64,000 nucleotides of DNA from Burkholderiales bacterium (GTDB lineage Bacteria > Pseudomonadota > Gammaproteobacteria > Burkholderiales > Burkholderiaceae_C): NCBI GenBank assembly GCA_030604135.1, contig JAUVWL010000022.1, positions 1-64,000 on the forward strand, in the 5' to 3' direction. Position numbers and translations under genes: made by a program. The notes under the pieces are model-generated. The model had not been told where the DNA came from. It saw only the letters and a program-made list of their open reading frames with translations, and made no database searches. Each line of letters opens with the position of its first letter. The first letter of the stretch is position 1. Below are positions 27,594 to 36,512 of the stretch, piece after piece.

Positions 27594-29645
27594 TCAGCCA
27601 ACCAAGGGCGCAGCCCGCAGGCGTCGCGCGCGCCAGGTGTGCCAGACCAGGAAAACGGCGATGGCACCCAGACCGATCTCGTCGGTGACCGGCAGGGCGA
27701 CCACCAGGAAGCTGGCTGCAGCAATGGCAAACAGGCGTTCGGCCCAGTTCAGCGGGGCAAACAGGTAGCCGATGGCGCCGGCCCCCCACATGCCGATGGC
27801 CAGCAAGGCCTTGAACACCACCCAGGCGGTGTCGGTCCAGTCACCTGCCTGCAACATGAGTGCCGGGCTGTAGACCGCGATGTAGGGCACCACGAAACCG
27901 GCAATCGCCACGCGCAGGGCCTGCATGCTGATCTTGAGGCCCTTCTCTCGCGCAATGGGTGCGGCGGCAAAGCAGGCGAGGGCGACCGGTGGTGTCAGAT
28001 CGGCCATGATGCCGAAATAGAACACGAACATGTGCGATACGATCAGCGGCACACCCAGTTCCAGCAGCACCGGTGCAGCCAGCGAGCTGGTGATGATGTA
28101 GTTGGGAATGGTGGGAATGCCCATGCCCAGAATCAGGCAGGTGAACATGGTCAGCACCAGGGCCAGGAACAGGCTCTGGCGCCCGATGGCGATGATGTGG
28201 CCACCCAGCTCGGCCGCGACGCCGGTCAGGTTGATGACGCCGATGATGACGCCGACCAGTGCACAGGCGATGGCCACCGGCAGTGCGTGCCGGGCGCCTT
28301 CGACCAACGCACGCACCGCCAGCTGGCGGGCATCGCCGCCGACACGGCGGATGTAGGTCAGTGCAATCAGCACCAGGGTGATCACAAAGAAGGTGGCGAC
28401 CCCAAACTGGAGGAAGCCCGCACAGGCAAAGCCCAGCAGCACCCAGAACAGGCCGCGCAGGGCCAGGCCCTTCACACCGGTCATGACGGCTGCGCCGAAA
28501 ATGAGGATGACGGTCAGGGCCAGGCCGACCGTGCCCGAGAACAGCGGGGTGTAGCCGGAGAACAGCAGGGTCACCAGGCCCGCCAGCGGCAGCAGCAGGT
28601 ACCAGCGCTCACGGATGGCCACCCAGGGGTTGGGGCACTCTTCCTTGGGAAGCCCGGTCAGCCCACGTCGCCCGGCTTCCAGGTGAACCATCCAGAAGGC
28701 GGTCACGAAGTACAGGATGGCCGGAATGACGGCCGCCTTGACGATGGCCAGGTAGGGCACGTTGATGGTCTCGGCCATGATGAAGGCCACCGCACCCATG
28801 ACCGGCGGCATGATCTGCCCGCCCATGCTGGAGGTCGCCTCCACACCACCGGCAAAGGCCGGCCGGTAGCCGAAGCGCTTCATCAGCGGAATGGTGAACT
28901 GCCCGGTAGTGACCACGTTGGCCACGCCCGAACCGTTGATCGTGCCCATGAGGCCCGAGGAGATCACCGACACCTTGGCTGGGCCGCCGCGGGTGTGCCC
29001 GACGGTACCCATGGCGAAGTCGTTGAACAGCCGGATCATGCCGGCCTGCTCCAGGAATGCGCCAAACAGGATGAACAGGAAGATGAAGGTCGAAGAGACG
29101 TAGGTTGGTGTGCCGTAGATGCCCTCGGTACCGAAACTGAGCTGTCCGATGACCTGATCAAGCCCGTATCCGCGGTGCGCCAGGTTGCCCGGCAGGTGCT
29201 GGCCGAAGATGGCGTAGGCCAGAAAGATGCCGCAGATGACGGGAAGTCCCCAGCCCATGACACGGCGCGCGGCCTCGAAGACCAGGGTGAGCACGATGAT
29301 GCCAATGACCCAGTCGGCCTGGGTCAGCTCGCCGGCCCGCAGCGTCAGGTCGGCTTCGAAGACCCACTGGTAGAGACCACTGGCGAAGCCGGCCAGGCCG
29401 AGCAGCCAGCCCAGTGCCTTCCAGAAGGCGTTGCGTCCTCCCATGGGCGGGAACAAGGCAAAGACCAGCAACAGGACAAAGCCCACGTGCAGGGCACGGA
29501 TCACCTGGCTGGACAGGGGGTGAAAGGCGGCCATCCAGATCTGGTAGGCCGAAAAGGCAATGGCGATCCAGAACAGGGCGCTCAAGGGGCGGATCGCCGT
29601 GTGGCCCGGGTCGGTGGCAGGAGCGGCTTCTTGTGGGGCGTTCAT
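27594..29645 (-). CDS. TRAP transporter permease, fused 4TM/12TM subunits (TAXI type)
   Basis: Inner-membrane permease of 683 residues in which the small DctQ-like part (N-terminal four segments, up to about residue 170) and the large DctM-like part are fused. GTEGIYGTPTYVSSTFIFLFILFGAF (in part), GTINGSGVANVVTTGQFTIPLM, ATSSMGGQIMPPVMGA and GMGIPTIPNYI are hallmarks of the TAXI fused permeases. The binding protein is encoded upstream on the same strand with a hairpin between, and DUF1850 downstream. The substrate is unknown; related systems carry glutamate or 2-oxoglutarate-like acids. Confidence 0.93.
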   Translation of the reverse strand: MNAPQEAAPATDPGHTAIRPLSALFWIAIAFSAYQIWMAAFHPLSSQVIRALHVGFVLLLVFALFPPMGGRNAFWKALGWLLGLAGFASGLYQWVFEADLTLRAGELTQADWVIGIIVLTLVFEAARRVMGWGLPVICGIFLAYAIFGQHLPGNLAHRGYGLDQVIGQLSFGTEGIYGTPTYVSSTFIFLFILFGAFLEQAGMIRLFNDFAMGTVGHTRGGPAKVSVISSGLMGTINGSGVANVVTTGQFTIPLMKRFGYRPAFAGGVEATSSMGGQIMPPVMGAVAFIMAETINVPYLAIVKAAVIPAILYFVTAFWMVHLEAGRRGLTGLPKEECPNPWVAIRERWYLLLPLAGLVTLLFSGYTPLFSGTVGLALTVILIFGAAVMTGVKGLALRGLFWVLLGFACAGFLQFGVATFFVITLVLIALTYIRRVGGDARQLAVRALVEGARHALPVAIACALVGVIIGVINLTGVAAELGGHIIAIGRQSLFLALVLTMFTCLILGMGIPTIPNYIITSSLAAPVLLELGVPLIVSHMFVFYFGIMADLTPPVALACFAAAPIAREKGLKISMQALRVAIAGFVVPYIAVYSPALMLQAGDWTDTAWVVFKALLAIGMWGAGAIGYLFAPLNWAERLFAIAAASFLVVALPVTDEIGLGAIAVFLVWHTWRARRLRAAPLVG

Positions 29646-29683
29646 CGGTGTCTCGTTGGATGACTGGGTGCTTCAGCGCGCAA

Positions 29684-29715
29684 CAACAGAAAGGCCCCGA
29701 GCGAGTGTCGGGGCC
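29684..29715 (-). terminator. Intrinsic terminator or attenuator between TAXI and TRAP permease genes
   Basis: On the minus strand, arms GGCCCCGA and TCGGGGCC (29708-29715 and 29693-29700) form an 8-bp stem with a 7-base loop, followed by TTTCTGTTGTTG. It lies 62 bases after the binding-protein stop and before the permease start, the usual place for partial termination that gives more binding protein than permease. Confidence 0.6.
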
Positions 29716-29777
29716 CTGCTGGTATCGGACGCTGGCCGATCACGCTGGCCACCACTGGCCGGGTGGCCTGGCGGGCC

Positions 29778-30734
29778 TTACTTGATCAGGCCAACTTCCT
29801 TGTAGTAGCGCTCGGCACCGGGGTGCAATGGCACAGGCATGCCCTTGATCGCATTGTCCCGGTTGATCGCTCGGGCCGCGTTGTGGGCGGCAAACAGGGT
29901 GTCCAGGTTGTCGTACATGGCTTTGGTCATGCGGTAGGCCATGTCGTCCGAGACGCCGCTGTGGGTGACCAGGAAGTTGGGGATGGCGGCGGTGGCCACG
30001 TCTTCGGTCTGGCCGCTGTAGGTGTTGGCCGGGATGACCGAGGGCTGGTAGGCGGCATCGCCGATTTTGGCGACGACATCGGCCGGCACAGGAATGACCA
30101 CGATCCGGATGGCGGTGGCCAGGTCGCGGATGGAGGCCACGCCCAGACCCGCAGACTGCAGGGTGGCGTCGAGCTGGCGGTTCTTCATCAATTCGACCGA
30201 CTCACCAAAGGGCAGGTACTCGACCTTGGCCAGGTCCTGGTAGCTCAGGCCCGCTGCGCGGAAAACGGCACGCGCATTGAGTTCGGTGCCCGAGCGGGCT
30301 GCGCCGACCGAGACGCGCTTGCCCTTGAGGTCGGCCAGGGTCTTGATGCCGGAATCGGCATTGGCCACGATCTGGATGTAGTTGTTGTAGGTGCCGGAGA
30401 TGCCGCGCAGCTTGTCCAGCTTGTTGTTGAAGCCTGCCTCGGCATTGCCGTTCCATGCATCGGAAAGGGCATCGGCCAGCGTCAGGGCCAGCTCGCCACG
30501 TCCCGCCTGCAACAGGTTGAGGTTTTCCGCCGATGCGCGGGTGACCTGGGCCGTTGAACGCACGTTGGGGATGTCCTTGGCAAAAATCTGGGACAGCGCC
30601 ACGCCCAGCGGGTAATAGACACCCGCCTGGCCGCCGGTCAGCACGTTGATGAACTGTTGCTGTGCCACTGCGGCGCCTGACACCAGGGCGGCACTGAACG
30701 CCAGGCCCAACCCGATCTTCTGAAACATGCGCAT
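29778..30734 (-). CDS. TAXI family TRAP transporter solute-binding protein
   Basis: Periplasmic binding protein of 318 residues with a signal peptide (residues 1-24, cleavage after AVA). The mature protein begins QQQFINVLTGGQAGVYYPLGVALSQIF in outline; VLTGGQAGVYYPLG is the TAXI signature. LALTLADALSDAWNG, GSSRTLADLKGKRVSVGA-type segment KTLADLKGKRVSVGAARSG, and ISGTYNNYIQIV follow. CAGGAGA precedes the start. It is first in the TRAP operon. Confidence 0.93.
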   Translation of the reverse strand: MRMFQKIGLGLAFSAALVSGAAVAQQQFINVLTGGQAGVYYPLGVALSQIFAKDIPNVRSTAQVTRASAENLNLLQAGRGELALTLADALSDAWNGNAEAGFNNKLDKLRGISGTYNNYIQIVANADSGIKTLADLKGKRVSVGAARSGTELNARAVFRAAGLSYQDLAKVEYLPFGESVELMKNRQLDATLQSAGLGVASIRDLATAIRIVVIPVPADVVAKIGDAAYQPSVIPANTYSGQTEDVATAAIPNFLVTHSGVSDDMAYRMTKAMYDNLDTLFAAHNAARAINRDNAIKGMPVPLHPGAERYYKEVGLIK

Positions 30735-30857
30735 GGACGGTCTCCTGTAGGAATGAATGACAAGCGGGCAGAATAACGCAAGTCACGCCCCGGCACCCCC
30801 CGGGATTTGCGTACCCGATGGGGCGGGTTTTCCCCGACAAACAGGTTCGTTCTACCC

Positions 30858-31772
30858 ATGTCCATTCAGGTTGACGGCCACACAGATGCACTGAACGCCT
30901 TTATTGACACCCTCTGGCTGGAGGAGGGGTTGTCGCGCAACACCCTGGATGCCTACCGCCGTGACCTGACCCAGCTGAGTACCTGGCTGGGCCAGCGCGA
31001 GGTGACGCTCGACGCGGCAGGTGAGTCCGACCTGAACGCCTATTTTGCGGCCAGGCACACAGGCACCCGGGCCACCACCGCCAACCGTCGCCTTGCGGTG
31101 TTCCGGCGTTATTACCGCTGGGCCCTGCGCGAGCGGCGCATCGGTGTCGACCCCACACTTCGGCTGCTGGCCGCGCGCCAGCCGATGCGCGTGCCCAAGA
31201 CCCTGACAGAAAGTCAGGTGGAGGCCCTTCTGGCCGCACCAGACACGGGCACGGCCCTGGGAGTTCGGGATCGGAGCATGCTGGAACTGATGTACGCCAG
31301 TGGCCTGCGCGTGAGCGAGCTGGTGAAGCTCAAGGCCTGGCACGTGGACCAGGCGGCCCATGTGCTGCGCATCACCGGCAAGGGCGCGAAGGAGCGCCTG
31401 GTGCCCTTTGGTGAGGTGGCCGGGCAGTGGCTGTCACGCTACCTGGCCGAGGCCCGTCCCGACATTCTGGCTGGCCTGAGCAGCGAAGACCTGTTCGTCA
31501 CGTCCCGAGGGGTCAAGGCAGGGCGGGCCATGAGCCGGGTGATGTTCTGGACCCTGGTCAAACGCTATGCCTTGCAAGCCGGCATTCGCACCCCGATCTC
31601 CCCCCACACCTTGCGCCACGCCTTCGCCACCCACTTGCTCAACCACGGTGCCGACCTGCGGGTGGTGCAGATGTTGCTGGGGCATGCCGACATCTCGACC
31701 ACCACCATCTACACCCACGTGGCGCGCGAACGCCTGAAGAACATCGTGGCCCAGCACCATCCCAGAGGTTGA
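30858..31772 (+). CDS. xerD: Tyrosine recombinase XerD
   Basis: Site-specific recombinase resolving chromosome dimers at dif with XerC, 304 residues from the ATG at 30858. The N-terminal SAM-like domain has LWLEEGLSRNTLDAYRRDL. The catalytic domain has Arg in ASGLRVSELVKL, Lys in GKGAKERLVPFG, HTLRHAFATHLL, LGHADISTTTIYTH and the nucleophile Tyr in that last motif. The length and lack of neighbouring mobile genes fit the housekeeping enzyme rather than an integrase. It is divergent from the TAXI gene. Confidence 0.93.
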   Translation: MSIQVDGHTDALNAFIDTLWLEEGLSRNTLDAYRRDLTQLSTWLGQREVTLDAAGESDLNAYFAARHTGTRATTANRRLAVFRRYYRWALRERRIGVDPTLRLLAARQPMRVPKTLTESQVEALLAAPDTGTALGVRDRSMLELMYASGLRVSELVKLKAWHVDQAAHVLRITGKGAKERLVPFGEVAGQWLSRYLAEARPDILAGLSSEDLFVTSRGVKAGRAMSRVMFWTLVKRYALQAGIRTPISPHTLRHAFATHLLNHGADLRVVQMLLGHADISTTTIYTHVARERLKNIVAQHHPRG

Positions 31773-31785
31773 TGGCGCGTGAGAC

Positions 31786-32382
31786 TCAGAGCGGCTTGAG
31801 CACCAGGCCGATGCGCAGACCCGTTTCGGTGACGGTGATGCTGCCCGGTTGCATGTTCAACGCGTCGGCCATGGCCAGATCCTGCGGGCTGAGCTGATGC
31901 AGCACCACCTCATGCAGCATTTGCTGGCCGATCAGCGGGGCATAGGTGTTGAGCATGTCTTCGACGCCCGGTGCCAGCGTTGGAAAACGCAGGCGGTTCA
32001 GGCGCAACTGGTGGGCGCGAACCGTCCGGTCGCGGCTTTCGTAGCGCAACGCAAAGTCCACATCGAAGCTGCCGCGGTGGCTGCGGTTGAGCGCCGGCCC
32101 CGCAGCCAGCACGGCCATGTTGGCGGCCAGCCGGTTCTGCTCGGGCAGCAAGCGAAGCTGGGGAACCTGCACATCGAGGTTGAGCAGTCCGGGCACGGGA
32201 TAGCGCATCGGGAAGCGCTGCCCCACCGACTGTTGCAGCACGGTCTCGGGCACGTTGAAGCCAGGAGGCAGCTTGCTTCCGCCTTCATCGTCATCGTCAT
32301 CGTCGTTGGAGCCGGCCACTGCCCAGACAGGCCCGGCGAACATGCAAGCGCTCAACGCACAGGCAAACAGGCGTCTATCCAT
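31786..32382 (-). CDS. Exported DUF1439-like protein
   Basis: A 198-residue exported protein. A signal peptide at residues 1-22 ends VWAVA, then a striking run of six aspartates (about residues 26-32) and a lipid-binding-fold-like body: PVPGLLNLDVQVPQLRLLPEQ, FALRYESRDRTVRA, and IGQQMLHEVVLHQL. The layout resembles the YceB/DUF1439 family, which has a tubular lipid-binding fold; assignment is by resemblance only. It is convergent with xerD (13-base gap) and downstream of dbpA on the same strand. Confidence 0.6.
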   Translation of the reverse strand: MDRRLFACALSACMFAGPVWAVAGSNDDDDDDEGGSKLPPGFNVPETVLQQSVGQRFPMRYPVPGLLNLDVQVPQLRLLPEQNRLAANMAVLAAGPALNRSHRGSFDVDFALRYESRDRTVRAHQLRLNRLRFPTLAPGVEDMLNTYAPLIGQQMLHEVVLHQLSPQDLAMADALNMQPGSITVTETGLRIGLVLKPL

Positions 32383-32422
32383 GCAGGACTCCTTCCTGGG
32401 ACAAGTGAATGGGTGACTCGCT

Positions 32423-33841
32423 TCATTCTTCCAGCACCCGCACTTTCACGCTCTTGCCTTTGATTCGCCCGGCATTGAGGCGACTGGCGGCCTGCCGGGC
32501 GATGTCGCGATCGACAGCCACATAGGTGGACCATTCGTTCACGTTGATTTTGCCGACCTGCTCGCGGGTGTATCCGAGGTCGGCCGTCAGGGCGCCGAGC
32601 ACATCGCCGGGGCGGATCTTTTCCTTGCGCCCGCCCTGGATGTGCAGCGTGACCATGGGCGGCACCAGAGGCTCGGCGCTGGCCGGCTTGAGCTCAGCCA
32701 GGGGGTACCAGGTCGATTCGCGCCCCTGGAACTGCTCGATCCGGCCGACGCTGCCCATTTCGTCCAGGCTGGCCAGGTTGAGCGCCAGGCCGGCTTCCCC
32801 GGCGCGCCCGGTGCGGCCGATGCGGTGGATGTGCACCTCGGGGTCGGGCGTCACATCCACGTTGATCACGGCGCCCAGGCTGGCGATGTCCAGTCCGCGC
32901 GCGGCCACGTCGGTGGCCACCAGCACCGAGCAGCTGCGGTTGGCAAAACGCACCAGCACCTGGTCACGTTCGCGCTGCTCCAGCTCGCCAAACAGGGCCA
33001 GTGCGCTGATGCCCTGGGCCTGCAGCACCGCCACCAGATCGCGGCACTGGGCCTTGGTGTTGCAGAAGGCGAGGGTGCTGGCCGGGCGGAAATGGGTCAG
33101 CAGCCGACCCACGACGTCCAGCCGTTGGTTTTCGGTCACCTCGTACCAGCGCTGCTCGATCTGGGCACCTGCATGCTGTGCCTCCACTTTCACGGTCAAC
33201 GGCTCGCGCATGAACTGCGCGCTGAGCTTGGCAATGCCCTCCGGGTAGGTGGCGGAGAACAACAGCGTCTGGCGGGATTTCGGACAGCGCCGGGCCACGG
33301 TCGCGATGTCATCAAAAAAGCCCATGTCGAGCATCCGGTCGGCCTCGTCCAGCACGAGGGTGTTGAGCGCGTCCAGCTGAAGGCTGCCGCGCTCGAGATG
33401 GTCCATGATGCGGCCCGGTGTGCCCACCACGATGTGGGCGCCGTGTTCCAGCGTGGCCAGCTGGCCGCGCAGCGGCACACCGCCGCACAGCGTGACCACC
33501 TTGATGTTGTCTTCGGCCCGTGCCAGGCGTCGCACCTCGGTGGTGACCTGATCGGCCAGCTCGCGCGTCGGGCACAGCACCAGAGTCTGCACGGCAAAGC
33601 GCCTGGGGTTCAGGTTGGCCAGCAGGGCCAGGGCGAAGGCGGCAGTCTTGCCGCTGCCGGTCTTGGCCTGCGCAATGATGTCCTTGCCCAGCAGGGCCGG
33701 CGGCAGCGCAGCGGCCTGGATGGCGGTCATGGACCGGTAACCCAGTTGTTCCAGATTGGCCAGCATGGCCGGGGACAGGGGCAGGGTGGCGAAACCCGAT
33801 GTGGCCGTGGCGCCAGCGGGAGGCAGGGAAGCTGAAGTCAT
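32423..33841 (-). CDS. dbpA: ATP-dependent RNA helicase DbpA
   Basis: DEAD-box helicase acting on 23S rRNA during 50S assembly, 472 residues. Q motif region FATLPLSPAMLANLEQLGYRSMTAIQ, Walker A AQAKTGSGKTAAF, PTRELADQ, TPGRIMDH, DEAD in VLDEADRMLDMGF, SAT in LLFSATYPEG and HRIGRTGRAGEAG are all present. The C-terminal RNA-binding domain (from about 395) with KIRPGDVLGALTADLG and INVNEWSTYVAVDR is what separates DbpA from other DEAD-box proteins. Confidence 0.93.
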   Translation of the reverse strand: MTSASLPPAGATATSGFATLPLSPAMLANLEQLGYRSMTAIQAAALPPALLGKDIIAQAKTGSGKTAAFALALLANLNPRRFAVQTLVLCPTRELADQVTTEVRRLARAEDNIKVVTLCGGVPLRGQLATLEHGAHIVVGTPGRIMDHLERGSLQLDALNTLVLDEADRMLDMGFFDDIATVARRCPKSRQTLLFSATYPEGIAKLSAQFMREPLTVKVEAQHAGAQIEQRWYEVTENQRLDVVGRLLTHFRPASTLAFCNTKAQCRDLVAVLQAQGISALALFGELEQRERDQVLVRFANRSCSVLVATDVAARGLDIASLGAVINVDVTPDPEVHIHRIGRTGRAGEAGLALNLASLDEMGSVGRIEQFQGRESTWYPLAELKPASAEPLVPPMVTLHIQGGRKEKIRPGDVLGALTADLGYTREQVGKINVNEWSTYVAVDRDIARQAASRLNAGRIKGKSVKVRVLEE

Positions 33842-33888
33842 CCCCGATTATCGGCCTTGTGTGTGGGGCCGCGAGGTCTGGTGTCTCG

Positions 33889-35376
33889 TCAGCCAGAAAG
33901 GGTGAAATAGAACGTGGCGCCCTGTCCTGGTGTGCTCTCGGCCCAGACACGGCCCCCGTGGCGCATGACCACGCGCTGTACGATGGTCAGGCCCAGTCCG
34001 GTTCCCGCATAGTCCTGCTCGCGGTGCAGTCTTTGAAAAGGTCCGAACAAGCGATGGGCGAAGGCCATGTCGAAGCCACAGCCGTTGTCACGCACATGGT
34101 AGATCACCTCACCTTCGCGTTCGCTTGACCCCACCTCTATGCGCGTGACGGGGTTTTGGGCGGTGAACTTCCAGGCGTTTCGAAGCAGGTTGTCGATCAC
34201 GCTGCAGACCAGGCTCAAGTCGGCAAGCGCGTCAAGACCGGGTGCGATGCGCACATCGGCCACACGCTGTGGGTCGTCTCGCATCAATTGCTGGGCCACT
34301 TCGCTGGCAATGTCACTGATGTTCACCTTGCCCAGCTGCAAAGGTACCTGGGTCATGCGGGACATGTTGAGCAGCGCGTCGATCAGGGCACTCATGCGCT
34401 GGCCAGCAGATGCGATGCGGCGCACCATGGCCAGGCCATCCTCACCCAGGTCATCGGGGTGCTCCAGCATGATCTCCTGACTGAAACCCACGATGGCCCT
34501 GAGCGGGGCGCGCAGATCGTGGGCCACCGAGGAACTGAAGGCTTCGAGTTCCTTGATGCTTTGGTTCAGTTCGGCGGTGCGTTCATTGACGAGGTGTTCC
34601 AAGCCCTCGTTGAGTCGCTTCAGGCGCAGTTCGCTGTGCTTGCGATCGGTGATGTCCTGTATCACACCCGTCATCTGGTTCATTGGCCAATGCCTTGCCT
34701 CGATGCGGATCCACCGCTCGGATTGCCCGTTGATGTGGACACGGAATTCGTCACTGATGGTCTTGAGCTCGTTCAGGCTCTGCTCGATGGTGGCGGAAAA
34801 GGCCTGCCGATCGCAGACAGCCATGCAATCGAGCAGGTCCGACAGCGTGGCCTTGTGCTGTGGGCTCCAGCCGAACACCGCCTGCGCGCGATCCGATGCG
34901 TTGATCTCCCGGGTTCGGGTGTTGATCTCCAGCACACCGAGACTGGCCGCGTCGAGTGCCTGTTGCAGCAGGCGCTGGTGGCGAACCACCGCTGCTTCAG
35001 CGGCATGTCGCTCCAGAGCCATCTGAATGGTTGCGTGGAGTTCCCTCTCAGAAAAGGGCTTGATCAGGTAACCGTAGGGCTTGGTCTGGCGGGCACGCTT
35101 GAGCGTGGCGTCCTCGGAATAGGCGGTGAGATAGATCACCGGCACTGAAGGCGGGTCCGCGAGCCGCGACGCGACATCGATGCCGTCCATTTCGCCTTCG
35201 ATGTGGATGTCCATCAACACCAGGTCGGGCGCCAGGCGCTCGATCATGTCCAGGCTTTCTGGCCCTGACACCGCCACGCCGGGCACCTCATAGCCCAGAT
35301 GGGCCAGCCGCTGCTGAAGATTGAAGGCGACGATGCGTTCGTCTTCGACGATGAGAATGCGCGGGGGATTCTTCAT
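33889..35376 (-). CDS. Response-regulator-headed PAS histidine kinase
   Basis: A 495-residue cytosolic signalling protein with no transmembrane segment. Order: receiver domain (4-120; ILIVEDERI, phosphoacceptor Asp56 in LVLMDIHIE, LTAYS and YLIKPFSE), PAS domain (about 135-250, ending VIQDITDRKHSEL), short coiled coil, HisKA with phospho-His286 in SSSVAHDLRAPLRAI, and HATPase with DNGCGFDM and GTGLGLTIV. It overlaps the preceding kinase gene by 4 bases (ATGA). The receiver is at the N-terminus, so it can be read as a kinase controlled by phosphorylation from another kinase, probably its neighbour. No DNA-binding output domain is encoded nearby. Confidence 0.88.
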   Translation of the reverse strand: MKNPPRILIVEDERIVAFNLQQRLAHLGYEVPGVAVSGPESLDMIERLAPDLVLMDIHIEGEMDGIDVASRLADPPSVPVIYLTAYSEDATLKRARQTKPYGYLIKPFSERELHATIQMALERHAAEAAVVRHQRLLQQALDAASLGVLEINTRTREINASDRAQAVFGWSPQHKATLSDLLDCMAVCDRQAFSATIEQSLNELKTISDEFRVHINGQSERWIRIEARHWPMNQMTGVIQDITDRKHSELRLKRLNEGLEHLVNERTAELNQSIKELEAFSSSVAHDLRAPLRAIVGFSQEIMLEHPDDLGEDGLAMVRRIASAGQRMSALIDALLNMSRMTQVPLQLGKVNISDIASEVAQQLMRDDPQRVADVRIAPGLDALADLSLVCSVIDNLLRNAWKFTAQNPVTRIEVGSSEREGEVIYHVRDNGCGFDMAFAHRLFGPFQRLHREQDYAGTGLGLTIVQRVVMRHGGRVWAESTPGQGATFYFTLSG

Positions 35377-36401
35377 GCGATGACCCCCAGTCTGAATCGC
35401 AGGGTGAAACAGGTGGGTCCAGCCCGCCGGGTCGTGAGTTCGCCACGCAGCTGCTGCGTCAGCAGATGGACCAGCTGAAGTCCGAGGGAACCGGTGTGGT
35501 CCAGCTCCTTGCTCTCGGGGATGGGATGACCGTCATTGCTGATGGACATTTCGATCTGCTGGTCCTCGTCCTGGCGGATGGCCACGACGATGCTGCCACG
35601 CCGTCCATCCGAGAACCCGTGCTTGAGGGCGTTGCTGACCAGTTCGTTCACGATCAGGCCGCAGGGAATGGCCTCGTTGATCGGCAGTTTCACGTCGCGA
35701 GACTGCACATCGATGCTCACATGCCCTGCGGTGGACGCATACGACTCCATCAGGCGCGGCAGCAGCCCACCGAGGAACTGGTCGAAGTCGACCTGCGCGA
35801 AATCTTGCGACTGGTACAGCGTCTGGTGGATCAGCGACATGGAGCGGATGCGGTTCTGGCTGTCGCGCAGCATGCCCACCAACGCATCATCATTGATCTT
35901 TAGCGCCTGCAGGTCCAACAGACTGTGGACCACCTGCAGGTTGTTCTTGACCCGGTGGTGAACCTCCTTGAGAAGCAGCTCTTTCTGCTTCAGGGCGTTC
36001 TGGATGCGTTGTTCGCTTTGCTTGCGCTCGCTCAGGTCCAGAATGACCGACAGGACCATGGGACCCTCGCCGGTTTCCACCGGGTTGATGCCGATCTCGA
36101 CAGGGAATTCCGAGCCGTCTTTGCGCAGGCCACTGAGGTCACGGCCAGCCCCCATGGGCCTTGGCTTGGTCTCGGCCATGAACCCGTGCCGGAAGCCGGT
36201 GTGACCCGGCCGGTAACGAGCCGGGATGAGCACCTCGACAGGCCGACCCTGCAGTTCAATGGCCGAATACCCAAAGGTGCTTTCGGCCAGGCGGTTGAGC
36301 CGGACGATCTCCCCTTGCGCGTTCACTACGATCATGGCCACCGGAATGCTGTCGAAGGCTTGACCCAGATAGCCATCCAGGTGGATCTGTTGCTTTGTCA
36401 T
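35373..36401 (-). CDS. PAS sensor histidine kinase, HisKA_2 type
   Basis: A 342-residue cytosolic kinase: PAS domain at about residues 10-130 (VAMIVVNAQGEIVRLN, FGYSAIELQGRPVEVLIP, SERKQSEQR), then HisKA_2 dimerisation/phosphoacceptor domain with KEVHHRVKNNLQVVHSLL (His148/149) and a HATPase with VNELVSNALKHGF, SNDGHPIP and GSLGLQLVHLL. This kinase class is common in general stress and light signalling. The gene is coupled by ATGA overlap to the receiver-headed kinase downstream, its likely partner. The stimulus is not evident; the PAS has no clear flavin or haem motif. Confidence 0.88.
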   Translation of the reverse strand: MTKQQIHLDGYLGQAFDSIPVAMIVVNAQGEIVRLNRLAESTFGYSAIELQGRPVEVLIPARYRPGHTGFRHGFMAETKPRPMGAGRDLSGLRKDGSEFPVEIGINPVETGEGPMVLSVILDLSERKQSEQRIQNALKQKELLLKEVHHRVKNNLQVVHSLLDLQALKINDDALVGMLRDSQNRIRSMSLIHQTLYQSQDFAQVDFDQFLGGLLPRLMESYASTAGHVSIDVQSRDVKLPINEAIPCGLIVNELVSNALKHGFSDGRRGSIVVAIRQDEDQQIEMSISNDGHPIPESKELDHTGSLGLQLVHLLTQQLRGELTTRRAGPTCFTLRFRLGVIA

Positions 36402-36512
36402 CCGGGAATCCTAGGTTCACATGCCCGCCTTGTACACCGTGAATCTCGTTAGGGCAAGGCGCTTCATTCTGAACGGTTCCTGCCGATAACGCGGCCAAGA
36501 TCTATCAATGCC

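Noticed and set aside
27480-29663. Long plus-strand frame opposite the TRAP permease (727 codons)
   Set aside because: Gln/Gly/His-rich translation with no membrane segments or motifs; the minus strand encodes a typical permease.
30858-31772. xerD as the integrase of a mobile element
   Set aside because: Length and domain pattern match the housekeeping recombinase; no attachment repeats, tRNA or phage genes are near.
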